The notes under the pieces are model-generated. The model saw only the letters and a program-made list of their open reading frames with translations, did not search any database and was not told the DNA's origin. 64,000 nucleotides of DNA from Tamarix chinensis (taxonomy: Eukaryota; Streptophyta; Magnoliopsida; Caryophyllales; Tamaricaceae), in the NCBI GenBank assembly GCA_030549775.1, contig CM060177.1, positions 68,191,638-68,255,637 of the forward strand, in the 5' to 3' direction. The translations under genes were made by a program, and so were the position numbers. How positions within the stretch are numbered: the stretch's first letter is position 1; each line of letters opens with the position of its first letter. Below are positions 38,990 to 50,974 of this stretch, piece after piece.

Positions 38990-39990
38990 AATGTCCCTTC
39001 TTTATAAAACTACCGAGTCATCCCTTTTTATTTGCCAATTTAACATATTACCCTCCATGTTGCATAATTACCAAATTTTCCCTTATGTTTATTACATTAT
39101 CAATTTATTAAATCATCAACTCTACCCATTATAGTTGTTAAGTTACCAATTTACCCTTCTAGTGGGTTAAATTACCATATTACCCTTTATAATTATCGAA
39201 ATTACCAAATTACCCATTAAGCTTATTAAGTTACCAGCTCACTCTTCATACCTATTACACTTGCTAGATTGCCCATTTGGCTAGGTAGATTGCCAAATTG
39301 CCCCTCATACTTATTAAATTTACCAAATTGCCCTTCTGGTTGATCATATTGCAAAATTAACCTTCTTATTTATTAAAATTACCAAATTGCACTCTTAGTT
39401 GATTAAATTACCAAATTGCCTCTCTTCATTATTAAAATTACCAAAATGCCCTTCTTTATTATCATAATTTACCAAATTGCCCCTTTTAGTTAGGTAAATT
39501 ACTAAATTACCCGCTTCATTATTATAATTACCATTTTGCCCCTCTTTCTTCAAATGACCAAAATACCCTTTCCTTTATACCAATTTATCATTTTACCCTT
39601 TGATTATACCAAATTACCATTTTACCCTTTTACTTTACATAATTACCAAAATACCCTTCCTTTATACCAAATTACCAAATTACCAAATTACCCCTTTACA
39701 TTACATAACTACCATTTTACTTATAAGGTTATCAAAATACCCTTCCTTCATACAAAATTATCATTTTATCCTACTACTTTATTGAATTACCATTTCACCC
39801 CTTTACTTTACAAAATTACCACAATACCCTTTCCAATATATTTAATTCATCAAAATGCTTTCTTACACACATAAATTACCAAGTTATCTCCTCTTCATGT
39901 ACATTACTAAAATGCCCTCCTTCCTTGTCCATTTACTATTTTACCCCCCTTTACTCTTATAATTTACCATTATGCTCTTATTATATTACT
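38990..39990. repeat. 30-bp degenerate minisatellite in LTR H
   Basis: The core TTACCAAATTGCCC recurs about every 30 bases (anchors near 39321, 39351, 39381, 39410, 39440, 39471, 39501 and 39531), some 30 copies in all. Because 30 is a multiple of three, repetitive pseudo-frames such as 39536-39874 appear. The same core occurs singly in LTR I and near 30660 in K, so the array grew from an LTR element. Confidence 0.85.
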
Positions 39991-41948
39991 TTTACTAAAA
40001 TATACTCACTACATAAAATATTAATATTCATGCTCCATACCTATCATCCAACTCCACCAACTGTTATTATTTATCATAATACTCATTAGCACCTACCACA
40101 CCCACTTACTTAAGCCACAATTTTAGCATAAATAAATTTACTAAAATGCCCCTTGGGCTCATATTGACATTACTTAAGGACCAAATAAACACATTAGCAT
40201 ATCATATCACACATATGCATTTATTATTAACAACAAAGCTCCTTCCATACACATTATTTCTACACATGACATATAAATTAACATGCTTTCATTTTTAACA
40301 ATCAACACATGTAACTTTTTAACAATCAACACATGTAACTATATAAATTATGCTTAACATCATATATCATGCATATAAACATATTAAAAACCTTAATGTG
40401 CTAGCATATGCATATCCATATATTTTATTAGGGTATAATGGTTGCCTTACTTCTCACAAAAATCAAACCTTACATGTACCTCAGTTAAAGATTCAATCTT
40501 TGATTAGTAAAAAAAATAATCCCTAAAAATAACATAAAAATTAGCATAATAAAAGTATAAATCAAAGAAATAATTTTTATAAAAAGCTTAATTAAATATA
40601 TACTAATATTAACCCTTATTATACCTTAAAATTAGCTAAATTTGGGCTAAAAAAAGGCAAGGCTCATGTTGCTCAAGTAGCATGAATTGCATGCAGGACA
40701 TGAAGGAGGAAAGGGGTCGAAGAAGGGAATAGGAGAAGGAAGGGGGTGTTGGTTCTATTAGGGTCTTGGGGGTCAGGAGGAGGGTAGATGGAGGGGAGTT
40801 AGGGTAGAGGCTAGGTGCAGAGATGGTGTGGAGGGTGTAGGTGGTGGTTGGGGGTGGATGATTGGTGGCTTAGGGAGGAGGTGGTGGTTGTAGGGTTGCA
40901 AAGTTGGGTGCGAGGGTGGTAGAGGAGAAGAATGAAGGAAAAAGAAGAAGGAAAAGGAGGGGCTGAAGGGCTAGAACTCAGCTAAAAGAGGCAAGGTGGT
41001 GGTAGGGGAGGTTACAGAGAGTAGGTTAGTGGTCATGGTGGCGGCGGAAGAGGTAGAACAATGGCATACGATGGTGGTGCAAGGTGGAGGACAAGAAGGG
41101 GTAAATGAAAAATAGAAAAAGAAGGGTGGCTGTAGGGGGTGTGTGGGGGTGTCTTGGTGGTGTCGAGAGGTAGTAAGGGTAGTAGGGAGGTGGTGTAGGT
41201 GGTTGTTTGGGTAGTGGAAGCGGAAGTTGGCAACGAAATAGTGAAAATAGGGGAGGGGGAGAAGAGGGGAAGAAGGGAGAATGGGGGGATTGGTAGAGGG
41301 AGATGTGTGGCTTGATTAGGGCAGAAATAAAGCATAAGAGAACAAGAAAAGGAGAGGGAGAGGAGGGGATGTAGGGTGCAAGCTAGGTGGCTATGATGGT
41401 AGATGGTAGGGTGGGAGTTGTAGGGAGAGGGAAGGAAAAAAGGAAGGCATGTGAGGAGGGTTGTAGGCTCGGGTTTTGTTTGAAAGTGGGAAGAAAAGGA
41501 TGGGGAGAGAGAGAGGGGGAGTGAGCAGGCTATAGGGGGAGGTAGGTGGTGGTATACGGCGGTGTAGGAGGGGAAGTCATGGCATGCGGTGGTCGATATC
41601 AAAGAAGAAGAAAAAGAAGAAGAAGAAGAAAAGGAAATGAGGGGTAAGACGACCAGGTAAGGGAGAAAGAAATTGGATCGGACCAACCCCCGCGTGAGGG
41701 AGAGGGAGAAGGAAAAAATAGATAAAATAGATTAATTTTAGTAAAATATTAGTTTGTAATATTATTTAAATAAATTGAGTATGATGAAAAAGAAAAAAAA
41801 TATTTATTTTAATTTATTAAATATTCATATCCAGTTCTATATACTAAAAAATCCACAAAATAATTAAATTAAATAAATTTAAAATTTAATTTATCTTAAA
41901 TAAGGGTTATTTATTAAATTCTAGGTTTTAAAATTTTGGGGTATTACA

Positions 41949-41960
41949 ATACATGTATTA
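41949..41960. other. 12-bp junction between head-to-head LTRs H and D
   Basis: ATACATGTATTA separates the 5' end of minus-strand LTR H from the 5' end of plus-strand LTR D. The first five bases are the likely worn target duplication of H. Confidence 0.6.
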
Positions 41961-42778
41961 GGAAATACCACAAAACCCTAATTTTAGAAATTATGGCCAA
42001 ATAAGGATTTATTAGGAAAATTAATTAAATAAATTATTTTATCAAAATAAGAGGGAGAAATTAGGGTAAAATCAAGAGGAAATTTATAAATAATTTAATT
42101 GGAAAAAAAATTAGGGTGTTTTGCTAATTAAAATGGAGTTTAGGAAAAATCTCTTTAAAATCCTAAATTAACCTAAAAAGGAAATTTAATCATTACATTA
42201 TTAAATTATTATTATTTTTAAATATCCCAACCCACTTATTTTCCTTTTTTTTCCTCTCTTCTTCCTTTTCTTTCCTTTTTCTTCCTTTCCTGTTCCTTCT
42301 TCTTTTCTTTTTCCTTCCCTCCCCTGACCTAGGCTAGCCTATCCCTTTGGCCTAGTTTCCATCCCTTCGTCTTGTGTGGCCTATGCCCGCACTGTAGCCC
42401 CTTTCTTCTTTTTCCCTAGCTGATCCAGTTCCCCCTTTTCTTTTCTTTCTTTCTTTTCTTCCTGGATTTTTGGTCTAGCCCCCCTTCTTCTTCTTCTTCC
42501 CCGATGCCGATCTGCATCCTGAGGCCTATAACCCTATTTTCTGCCGGCCACCACCGTGTGTCATCCTTCCCCGCCCTCACCCGGTGTTTTCTTTCACCAT
42601 TTCGACCCCAATAGACCTTCTCCTCTCTCATGCATGCCCTACCCTTTCCTTTTCTCCTCTCCCCTCGATTAAACCCCATGCCATGGTAAATCAGTGCCGC
42701 CTGCCACCATCGGGCAGCATGCCTAGCACATGCACCCTTTTTTTCCTCTTTCCTCTACTATCCCCCCTCCATTGGTCC

Positions 42779-42786
42779 TATAAATA
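42779..42786 (+). promoter_or_regulatory. Probable TATA box of LTR D
   Basis: TATAAATA followed by CCC, about 820 bp into the LTR, matching the TATA box of LTR A in sequence and surroundings. Confidence 0.6.
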
Positions 42787-43439
42787 CCCTATAGGTAGCC
42801 TTGATCAAGATTTTGTTTTTGCAACCCAAAAAATCCCTCCATTGTGCCACCTCCTGATCAAAAGCTCGTTTCGTCACCGCCAACTATTGTCGTTGCTTGC
42901 TCCGCCCACATAACTACTCCCCGTATCACCCTCTACCAAACTAAGCCTCTCTCCTCCCTCAATTTTCCCTATACGAGCCACCTCAAATGTGCAAAGCCTC
43001 CCTCTCGACCAACCCCTCATCAACCTCTATCGCCCTTCGCACCACCGAACACCACCACTCCCGCCATAGCCACCACCCCTTACTCCTCCTAAAATCACCT
43101 GTAGACCTTCCTCTACCTTTTCCCACCCTCCTTTTCCCCTTCCTCCCTTCCTCCCTCCACCACCACAACACCATCGACTGTGCCGCCGCCTTTGGCTGAG
43201 CCACCACCACCATTCCAACCCTCTCCATTTGGGCATCGACCACACCTCAACTTCCACCCTTACTCTCCCTCTCCTATTCCCAACACTAACCTATTCCTCT
43301 CTTCTCCCTCCGCCGCCACCACTGCCACCATGCGCCACCACTAGTGCCGCCACCGTCCCTAGGTGGTACTCTAACATTCCCAACCCCTAAACCCATTTTA
43401 TACAAGTATTAGCTATTTTTAATAGTATTAATGGTATTA

Positions 43440-43443
43440 TCCA

Positions 43444-43501
<58 letters not shown>

Positions 43502-43539
43502 GTTATATACTTAACCTTACTTTAGAATTTTCTTAACCC

Positions 43540-43576
<37 letters not shown>

Positions 43577-43634
43577 CAATGGTTTACAACTTTAGTGTTA
43601 TTATGATCATGATGATTATTATTATTATTACTAC

Positions 43635-43672
<38 letters not shown>

Positions 43673-44126
43673 CTACTATTATTATTATCCTCATTATTAT
43701 TCCTACTATTATTATTAATTCTAGCTTTGGCCTATTGCTATTACCTTTATTATTAAGGTAAATATTTGAACCCTTGTATTACTATTACCATTACCATTTC
43801 TATTATTATTATTATTATTATTAGTATTATTCTTCACCTTATTGTTATTATTATTATTATTATTATTGTTGTTGTTGTTATAGTTGTTGTTATTGATACT
43901 AGATTTGGCATGTTATCATTTTATCGCTATAAAATAAGAATACTCAAACCTTAATATTATCATTATTTTTTATTTGAATTTTTCTAACATTATTCCTAAT
44001 GCCTTTATCATTAACATTGTTACTATAGTGTTATTAGTATTACTATTGTTATTATGGTAAAAATATTCGAATCCTTATATTATCATTATTTCAAATATAA
44101 CTATTATTATTATTATTATTATTATG

Positions 44127-44160
<34 letters not shown>
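43440..44160. repeat. ATT/ATA trinucleotide block in LTR D
   Basis: Several long ATT runs (about 43448-43505, 43544-43575, 43607-43700, 43800-43880, 44100-44160) with AT-rich spacers. Isoleucine-rich frames here are artefacts. Confidence 0.9.
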
Positions 44161-44161
<1 letters not shown>

Positions 44162-45884
44162 CCTTAGAAATATTAGTATTTTGTTAGTATTTCTATTATG
44201 ATATTATTATTTTATCCCTAACCCTATCATTAGTCTTAGCCTTAAAAATGCTAGGTATTCTATTACTAGGAGTATTAGTATTACTATTATTACTAATATC
44301 AATATTTTTGCTATAACTAGTGTTAGAACTATTATTAGAAGGAATAAAGCTATTATATTTAATAATATAAATATGGCTATAAATATTATTATAAATCTAT
44401 TTTAACTAGTAATAATCTAGTAGGCTAACTTGAGGATAAAAACCATATTTTCACTTGTAAACTTTCCTTTAATAATAGTAACCCTAATCTTAGAATAAAA
44501 TAGGAAATAATAGTGTTTTTGGTAGGAGGGAAACTAATCCTTAGTTTTTCCCTCTTATAGGTGAACTAGTTAAAATTCTAAGGAGGCTTATGAGGGTGTT
44601 CCAAGACCAGTGTCGTGTTAAGTAAGGGTGTAGCTAAGGCCTTATATGTGTTATATGTCTTATATACCTTGGATCTATGTATAGTGATATGTTGTATATC
44701 TTGTGCTATTGGTATAATAGTTCTATGTATAGTGCAGCTTAGAGTTGAGGTATGCTCTTGTGTTCTCGTATGACATGTGTACAACATGTTTGTGTTATGA
44801 ATTGTGATGTGATGTGATATGGCCCTTTTAGGGCATGCATGCTAGGATAATTAACGTAGTGATATGGGGTGGAAGGATGAAAAAGAAAAATGGGGAAGTA
44901 AGTGGAATAAGGGGAAGTAAGTTGACCAAGGGCAAATAAGTTGACAAAGGGATGTGGAATTGACCTAAACATCCCATGATACATGAGAAGAAGAATAAAA
45001 AGGGACTTTAATAAAAATAAAGCGGTGGAACTTTGTATGGGAGAATCGAGGGTTTGTAGGGGAGAATCTAGGGTTTTGCATGGAAATTTTGGGGTCTTGC
45101 ATGAAAACTTTGAGGGTTTGCATGTGATGGATAGAACCCGCAAGGGGGTAGACTTTATGTATCGAAAGTTGCCTTAGGGTGTGAGGAAGGTAATGAAAGA
45201 GTTGTTTGGGTGATTGTAGGCTTTGAATGAAAAACATTACATGGGACAATATAAGGGTCCATAGGAGATCGAGCTAGGGTTTGGGAGGAAACCCTAATTT
45301 GAGAAGGTGGAAAAAGGAAAAATAAATGAGGGTGAGTGAAGTATGAGATGAGGATGGGGGATTATTATGAGTGGGGTGAGCATGTGTATCATGGGAAGTA
45401 AGAGTGGAAGGTGAGAAATGGAGGGGTGATATGTGGAAAGGAGAATGTTAGGGTTAGCATGGCCGACTAGGGTTTGGTGTGGTCACCTAGGGTTTCATGA
45501 TCACAAGTGTATTTGGGGGAGTAACGTGAGATTATGAGGGTTGAATCTAAGGGTTGTGATGTGTGAGGTGTTAAAAAAATATGGGTCACGTGAGGCAGAG
45601 GAGGATGGGCCATATAGGCCCAAAGGGAAGACTATGAATGGGCTTAGTGATGTTAGATAGTCGGCCTTGACCCACACACCTATGAGTTGGGCCTCTAGAC
45701 ACCAGTGTGAGCAAGTGGAATAAGGAAGGGATGTTGGGGTATATAAGGAGGAGCAGAGTCTCAAGATATGGGACGGAACTTCTTAGAAGAATAAGAGTAG
45801 ATGGAGTGTGACATGCAAAACTTGTTGAATAAGACACAATAGGATATTAGTCATTTAAAAAGGAAGACTTTTGAGCCAAGCCCA

Positions 45885-46235
45885 AACCAGTCCACTAGCG
45901 AATAATAGTGGCCAGGAGCTAGGGTGCCCTAGAGGCCGATTCATCGACAAATAATAGTGGTCAGGTGCATTATGCCCTATATTTTTCTGGTCCACTGGCT
46001 ATAATAGTGGGGGGATTCCATGTTCAACAAACCGAACATAATCGTGCTAAGACATGAGAAAAATACTAATTACTTACAGTGAAACAACATGAGAGTCGGG
46101 GGCGGACCGGTCCATTGGCGAATAATAGTGACCAGGAGCATTTGACCCTCGAGACCGATCCACTGGAAATAATAGTGGTTAGGAGTTTTATGCTCTATAT
46201 GTTTTTGGTCTACCGGCTATAATAGTGGGCTCCTG
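45885..46235 (+). repeat. Inverted-repeat array in LTR D
   Basis: Units of about 60 bp with GTCCACTAGCGAATAATAGTGGCCAGGAGC, GATCCACTGGAAATAATAGTGG and similar. CCACT at one end pairs with AGTGG at the other. Spacers are CTCTAGAGGCC- or TTTTTCTGG-like. Confidence 0.75.
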
Positions 46236-46942
46236 CACTCGTATAGAATAATAATAACCATGGTCTGAAATAAGTATTGATAAAAGAGCTAAATAATCAG
46301 TTATTTCATATTAGAATTTTACCTTTATTCATCTATAATGATTATATTTTGTTTATGTGATCATACTTATGTTACATGTTTTTGTATGCTTGGTCTTAAT
46401 TGCATAGTTACCGTGCTCAATACGTAGCGTACTAACCACCCATTTCATGGGTGCTGCTCATTCCCACGAGCAGAGCGCACCTATGATTTTGTATAGGTAG
46501 GTGTTGATATCTTTGATGCCTACGACACTTATGAGGCATTGGGTGGGGTTGAGAGTTGAGCCTAGACCTAGCTTGGGGATCGAGAGTGATCGGGCCAAAT
46601 TCTATCTTTCGTTTTGTTTTCCTTGTATCGTTAGAATTTAGTTTTATTCTATTGTACGGTGTTTTTTGTCATTGGGAACTTTAAATCCTTACTTTTTGGT
46701 TGTAACTCTTTTGTTCACCACACTTTGATTTTTTGTATGGTGAACGATTTAGTTCTTTTATGAATGCTCGTTTTAATTATTGACTTGTGTTTGATTTTAA
46801 TCCTATTTAGCATTGGAACTTGGTACTAGAACAGTAGAAGTGTGGTGGTAATATCCCCAAAATTTAAAGTTTTGTTATTTCGCTTCCGCTAAACCTTTTC
46901 ATTAAAAGAAATTTTTTAATAGTAAATTTTGGGGGTATTACA

Positions 46943-47344
46943 CGAATGCTCTGGGGTAACTAGGGTGGATAATCAGAGGCAAGCTATGATGAAACCTTTA
47001 CTCATCATCAATCACCACCAACTCGTTAGATATCTGATCATACTCCCTAGCAAAGACCTCATCCTTAATAAATCTTGGTGTGGTGCATCGGTATAATGGA
47101 CAAACCAATATAAAAAATTAGATGTAGCCAACGACTATGACTCTATTTGAGGCAGGATCAAGAGTAGGTGATACAATCTAAAGTGGAATGGGTCATACAA
47201 CATGTCACTCATAGAAAACCAATCTAGCTCTTTGTATAACCATATGACATAAGTCCGTAGATCAACATCTAGCACCATGCATACATATGGTGGAGGGTAT
47301 GTCATAGCAATGTACGCCATCTCATTGCCTACAAATGAGAGCAA
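46943..47344 (-). pseudogene. Decayed relative of element E ORF1 (unknown protein family)
   Basis: A minus-strand frame from 47320 leftwards reads MAYIAMTYPPPYVCMV, then DLRTYVIWLYKELD and DPFHFRLYHLLLILPQIE before a TAG. Over about 46 residues it aligns without gaps to residues 15-61 of ORF1 (shared V.WL..ELD, ten residues, P..FR..HLL..LP..E), about 40% identical by eye. In shifted frames further left, TPRFIKDEVFAREYDQISNE and ELVVIDDE align to ORF1 residues 79-104, and LPLIIHPSYP to 112-121. A 3' splice-like CTCTCATTTGTAG ends at 47329, 8 bases before the first aligned ATG, as in element E. The remnant is cut at 46943 by LTR D. It could be a piece of an older element or of a captured gene. 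Confidence 0.65.
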
Positions 47345-47757
47345 CGACTAAATCTTATCATCAAGGTCATTCTCGAAAGGATCTAAATTACAAAATATGT
47401 AAACTCTTCAAATAGCTAGACAAATCATACATATATTCTACCATATCTTAACCAACTATGTAAAGCTAACAATATACCCACATAAGATACTCATCATAAA
47501 ACTTATAATCTTAAATTTATTTTTATTTATTTTTCTATGGACATAAATGTGTCTTTCAATATCAAGAAAAGATAAATTATCAAACACATCCTTTCATTTA
47601 CTTCCGCTAGATTTGTCAATGAGTTATAATCAAATGTCCTCTTATTAAACTAGATATACTTAAAATAAGGACATAATCTTTCCTTATATATTAAAAAAAC
47701 GGCTGAACATCAAACTATCATCTAATCGTTGAAGCTTCGTATAGTAAAATCAAGAGA
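47345..47757. other. Non-coding stretch between the ORF1 remnant and element E
   Basis: AT-rich. By orientation it is upstream of the minus-strand ORF1 remnant and may be its leader or intron. No LTR end, gene or array seen. Confidence 0.35.
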
Positions 47758-49032
47758 TGTAATACCCCGTATTAATTAACCCTTATTTTAGACATGCAAG
47801 ACTTAAAACGTGATTAGTAGGTAAAGTGAACCATAAGATTATTATTATTGTTATTATTATTATTATTATTAATATTGTTTTTTCATCGATCGCCTTGTTT
47901 TCTTGAGTGGTTCCATAAATAATAAGTTATAAAAATAACCCGGGCTAAGTGCAAGAAAGAGTAGAGGAAATAAAAAAATTATGTCGTTAATAATAATACC
48001 GAGCACAAGAGGCGAGTAATTAAAATAGGTGGGGTGGTGAGAATAATAACAATGTTGGCAATAATGGCAAACATAATAAAATGGGGGAAGTGATAAAATA
48101 ATGATAATAATAATAATAATATTGGTCATAATAATAATAATATCATTATTTATTTTTGGAGGAGATTAAGTCTTGTTTAGGTGGTAATTTTTTTTCCTAA
48201 TATCCTTCTTGTTAGCTACTACCTTAGGAGTTTTTTTTTCTTTTCTCCCTAATCTTTTCTCTAATCAGCCTGCACCTTTTTCCCACCTTCTTCCCCACGT
48301 AAAACCAGCCCAAACCAGCCCCAACAGGTCGCATGACCTGTAGCTCCCAGCCATGCACCCGTCACCTTCCTCCCTTCCCATGCATAAGTCTTTTCCAGCC
48401 AGCATTATCCCCCTCTTTTGCAGCCTTTCCTCTTCCCCAATCACAGCCCTTCTCCTCCCCCAACCTCACTCTCTCTCACGCCACCCCAGCCTGCAAATTT
48501 TGGGCAGCCATCACTCAACCATTTTCCCTCACATCACTCACCACCTGCAGCCCTACCCTATCCTTCCTCCATCTACCCACCTATTTTTCCTCCTTTCCCA
48601 TGCCCTTCTTCCCTGCAAAAATACAAGCAAATCAGTCCAGCCATAGCCATCACGTTACCAGCCTTATGCAGCCCCAAAACCACACGTAACTCCAGCCCCT
48701 CCATCAAGATACAGCCTGTATCTTCCCTCCTTCTCAACCTGAACCCCTAGCCCATTATTCCAGCCACCTATCCCTTCTTTTTCCTCTTTTCCCCATGCAT
48801 GCAACCAGCCCTTTTCCCTCCTCAAAAGCTTCGAAACACTCTCCCCCAAAAACCAACCTGCAGCACCCTTCCCCACTCACCCTTGTAGCAGCCCCTTTTC
48901 TCCCCATTTTCTCCCCCTTTTATTTGAGTCCCAACCTGTAGATATCAGCCCATTTTCCCTTCCCTTTAAGCCCTCTAAGTTGCTCCTTGCAGCCCCCTCT
49001 TCCCTTCCCTAAATTCCAGCAAGAAAACAAAG

Positions 49033-49034
49033 GT
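49033..49034 (+). promoter_or_regulatory. Candidate 5' splice site in the LTR leader
   Basis: AAACAAAG|GTAAGTGC matches the plant donor consensus very well and directly follows the pyrimidine-rich block. The same site is at 55254 in the 3' LTR. Paired with acceptors at 51012 or 51710 it would shorten the leader before ORF1. Splicing is an inference. Confidence 0.4.
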
Positions 49035-49468
49035 AAGTGCAGCCCCAAAACTCCCCTCTCCCCTCCACCGAATTTGGGTTCAAAATTCTTCCAGCTTTTA
49101 CCTTGTGTTCTACCTTCTCCAAGCAGCCATTTTCCTTCCCCAAGTAAGCACTCCATCCTCGGTAGGTTCGGTGCTTAAATTCATGCACCGGCTGCCTCAT
49201 TTATTTTTCCTAATCATTCTCAAGTATTAGCTTGCGTAGGTTGCATTTTGATTATTTTTATTTTGCATAAATATTAATGCTTGTAGTTTGGATGGTATTT
49301 TCACTTCTAGGTAACCCCGACCTCGCTTAGAGTATTTGTGGAGGAAGCTCAAGGTAAACCCAACTAACCCGAAGACGGTAGAATTTTTATGTGAAAATGA
49401 TAAGCTAGTTGCTAGGACTAAATCATGATAGAATGCATATATCAAATTATCATATGTTTGTGGGAAAT

Positions 49469-49846
49469 GGGAGCATGATGTATTTTCTTTTCTACATGAA
49501 TACCATGATGTGTAAATTAACATGTGTTATCATGCAATCTTTTCATGCGCCTAAGTGATATTCTAAATATTTGACGAAGTATATGTTAACGATGACGAAC
49601 TTGAATTATGCTAGTAAACTGAGATGAATATGTCTAAGGTAAAATGTAGTTTATATGGGAGCATGTTGTAGTTTATTCATACATAGATATATTGAAGTGT
49701 AAATTAATATGTGTTGCCATGCAATCTTTTTATATGCCAAAGTGATATTCTTAAATGTGAAGAAGTGTATGCTAATGGTAACGAACTTGGATTTATGCTA
49801 GTAAAATGAGACGGGTATGTTTAAGGTGAAATGTAATTTTATATAC
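49469..49846. repeat. Tandem pair of about 188-bp repeats in the LTR of element E
   Basis: GGGAGCATG starts at 49469 and 49657. Both copies share TAAATTAAYATGTGTTRYCATGCAATCTTTT, AAGTGATATTCT and CGAACTTGrATTTATGCTAGTAAA. Also present in the 3' LTR from 55690. Confidence 0.85.
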
Positions 49847-50974
49847 CATGATTTTGTTTGAGATTTATTTGTGAAAATTATATGAGCTTCTGAAATATTA
49901 AAAATGCATGCTAATAGTGTTTACATGTATTATGTATGATAAATGGTTGGGGATAATATGGTCCTTTGTAGTACCGAAGAGATTGTCAGATGTAAAGTAT
50001 CAATAATTATTTTATGCTAGCGTTTCATGACAAATGGCTTATGTAAGTAAATCGGTAAGGCAAAAAGTTGTTTCAAAGTGTATAAATGGATTAATTAAAT
50101 TAAGTGTTGGCCTTAAAATATATGTTGGGAATAATTGGATAATTGGTTTTAACTTTGAATTGAATAATTATTCGGGCTATGGCATAATGCCTAACCCTAG
50201 GCCGTGTTGGCTTGGAATGGTTGCGACCTTGTGATATTTGGATGTGATGTTGTTTGTTGATGGTTGAATAAGTTGAACTCTGTGAATCTCGACTCTCTAA
50301 AAGGAAATAATAACTCGGGATTTCATAAGACAATAATTACTTAAGGAGAAAGACTCGAGTTGGAAAGGAATCTCGTGCCTCGGACTTGGCCGCCGAGTGC
50401 ATAGTTTTGGGCCTTCGGGTCAAGGGGCTCACTTCTGCTCTATAGGTATTCCATACACCCTATAGGGAGTACGCGTACTTAAGGTCTTGAGTTCTGAGGT
50501 TTAGTATGGGCGACTGTTATGTCGTGTGGCTTCCTTGGCGAGCTTTGCCCTGGAATCGAGTGATTTATTTTGGTACCACCCTCCTTGACGATCTTTGTCA
50601 TGGATATGGGATTGTATTCCACTTGAGAATTTTTATATAAATTATATAACCGGATTAGACACCCACCATAATACTTCTATAATAATCGGAATAGGAATGA
50701 CTTGACCATTGGTGGGATTGCTTGGAATATCACTAACTCTTCTTATTAGGCCATAATGTATGGTTGTTGGTTAGTTAAGTTGATTATGAAATTATAAGCA
50801 TGCCTTAAATGCCTTTGATGGAGATTGTGATCTAACTCGTACCGTTAAATGTGATGTGGTTGTGTGTTTCAAAATCGTGGCCTTGCATGTGAGCATATAT
50901 TTTCTTTGAACTCCGTATTTGCATGATGTTTGCTATGTGGGTATTCTACCTCTCCGGAGGCGTTGTGGTTTACT

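Larger units (their letters stand above)
37476..41948 (-). mobile_element. Solo LTR H (minus strand) inserted in the CACTA remnant
   Basis: On the plus strand it begins TATAACACCCCC (expected TGTAACACC with G to A) and ends GGGGTATTACA. The flanks ATGTA (37471-37475) and ATACA (41949-41953) match at 3 of 5 with two transitions, a plausible worn target duplication. No primer site is beside it. In plus order it holds the LTR 3' region with ATTCACTACTGAA, the inverted-repeat array (38200-38545), a 30-bp minisatellite (about 38990-39990), and a purine-rich block (40660-41710). The long frames in the purine block, such as 41033-41686 on the minus strand, are low-complexity artefacts. Confidence 0.78.
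41961..46942 (+). mobile_element. Solo LTR D
   Basis: The 5' end is GGAAATACCACAAAACCC, a worn form of the TGTAATACCCTAAAACC end of LTR A, with long homology to A over the next 250 bases. The 3' end is GGGGGTATTACA. The flanks (TATTA / CGAAT) do not match, so the insertion history is unclear. Parts in order: pyrimidine-rich block (42240-43390) with TATA box, large ATT block (43440-44160), G-rich middle, inverted-repeat array (45885-46235), hairpin (46420-46434), acceptor-like site and 21-codon frame (46497-46559), and the 3' block. At 4982 bp it is longer than A mainly because of the ATT block. Confidence 0.82.

Noticed and set aside
38990..39990. CRISPR-like regular spacing of about 30 bp
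   Set aside because: There are no unique spacers, the units are degenerate end to end, and the host is a plant nuclear genome. It is a minisatellite.
41033..41686. 217-codon minus-strand open frame
   Set aside because: It sits in the purine-rich block of LTR H. Its Ser/Pro/Leu-rich composition and lack of any domain fit low complexity, not a gene.
43579..43954. Isoleucine-rich frames
   Set aside because: Translation of ATT microsatellites in LTR D.
48333..48750. Open frames of 97-118 codons, duplicated at 54554-54971
   Set aside because: They are duplicated because they are in the two LTRs of element E. They lie in the pyrimidine-rich leader, in overlapping frames, with single-base length changes nearby.
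49227..49523. 98-codon minus-strand frame in LTR E, repeated at 55448-55744
   Set aside because: No domain, antisense to the LTR, and explained by the AT-rich repeat pair there.
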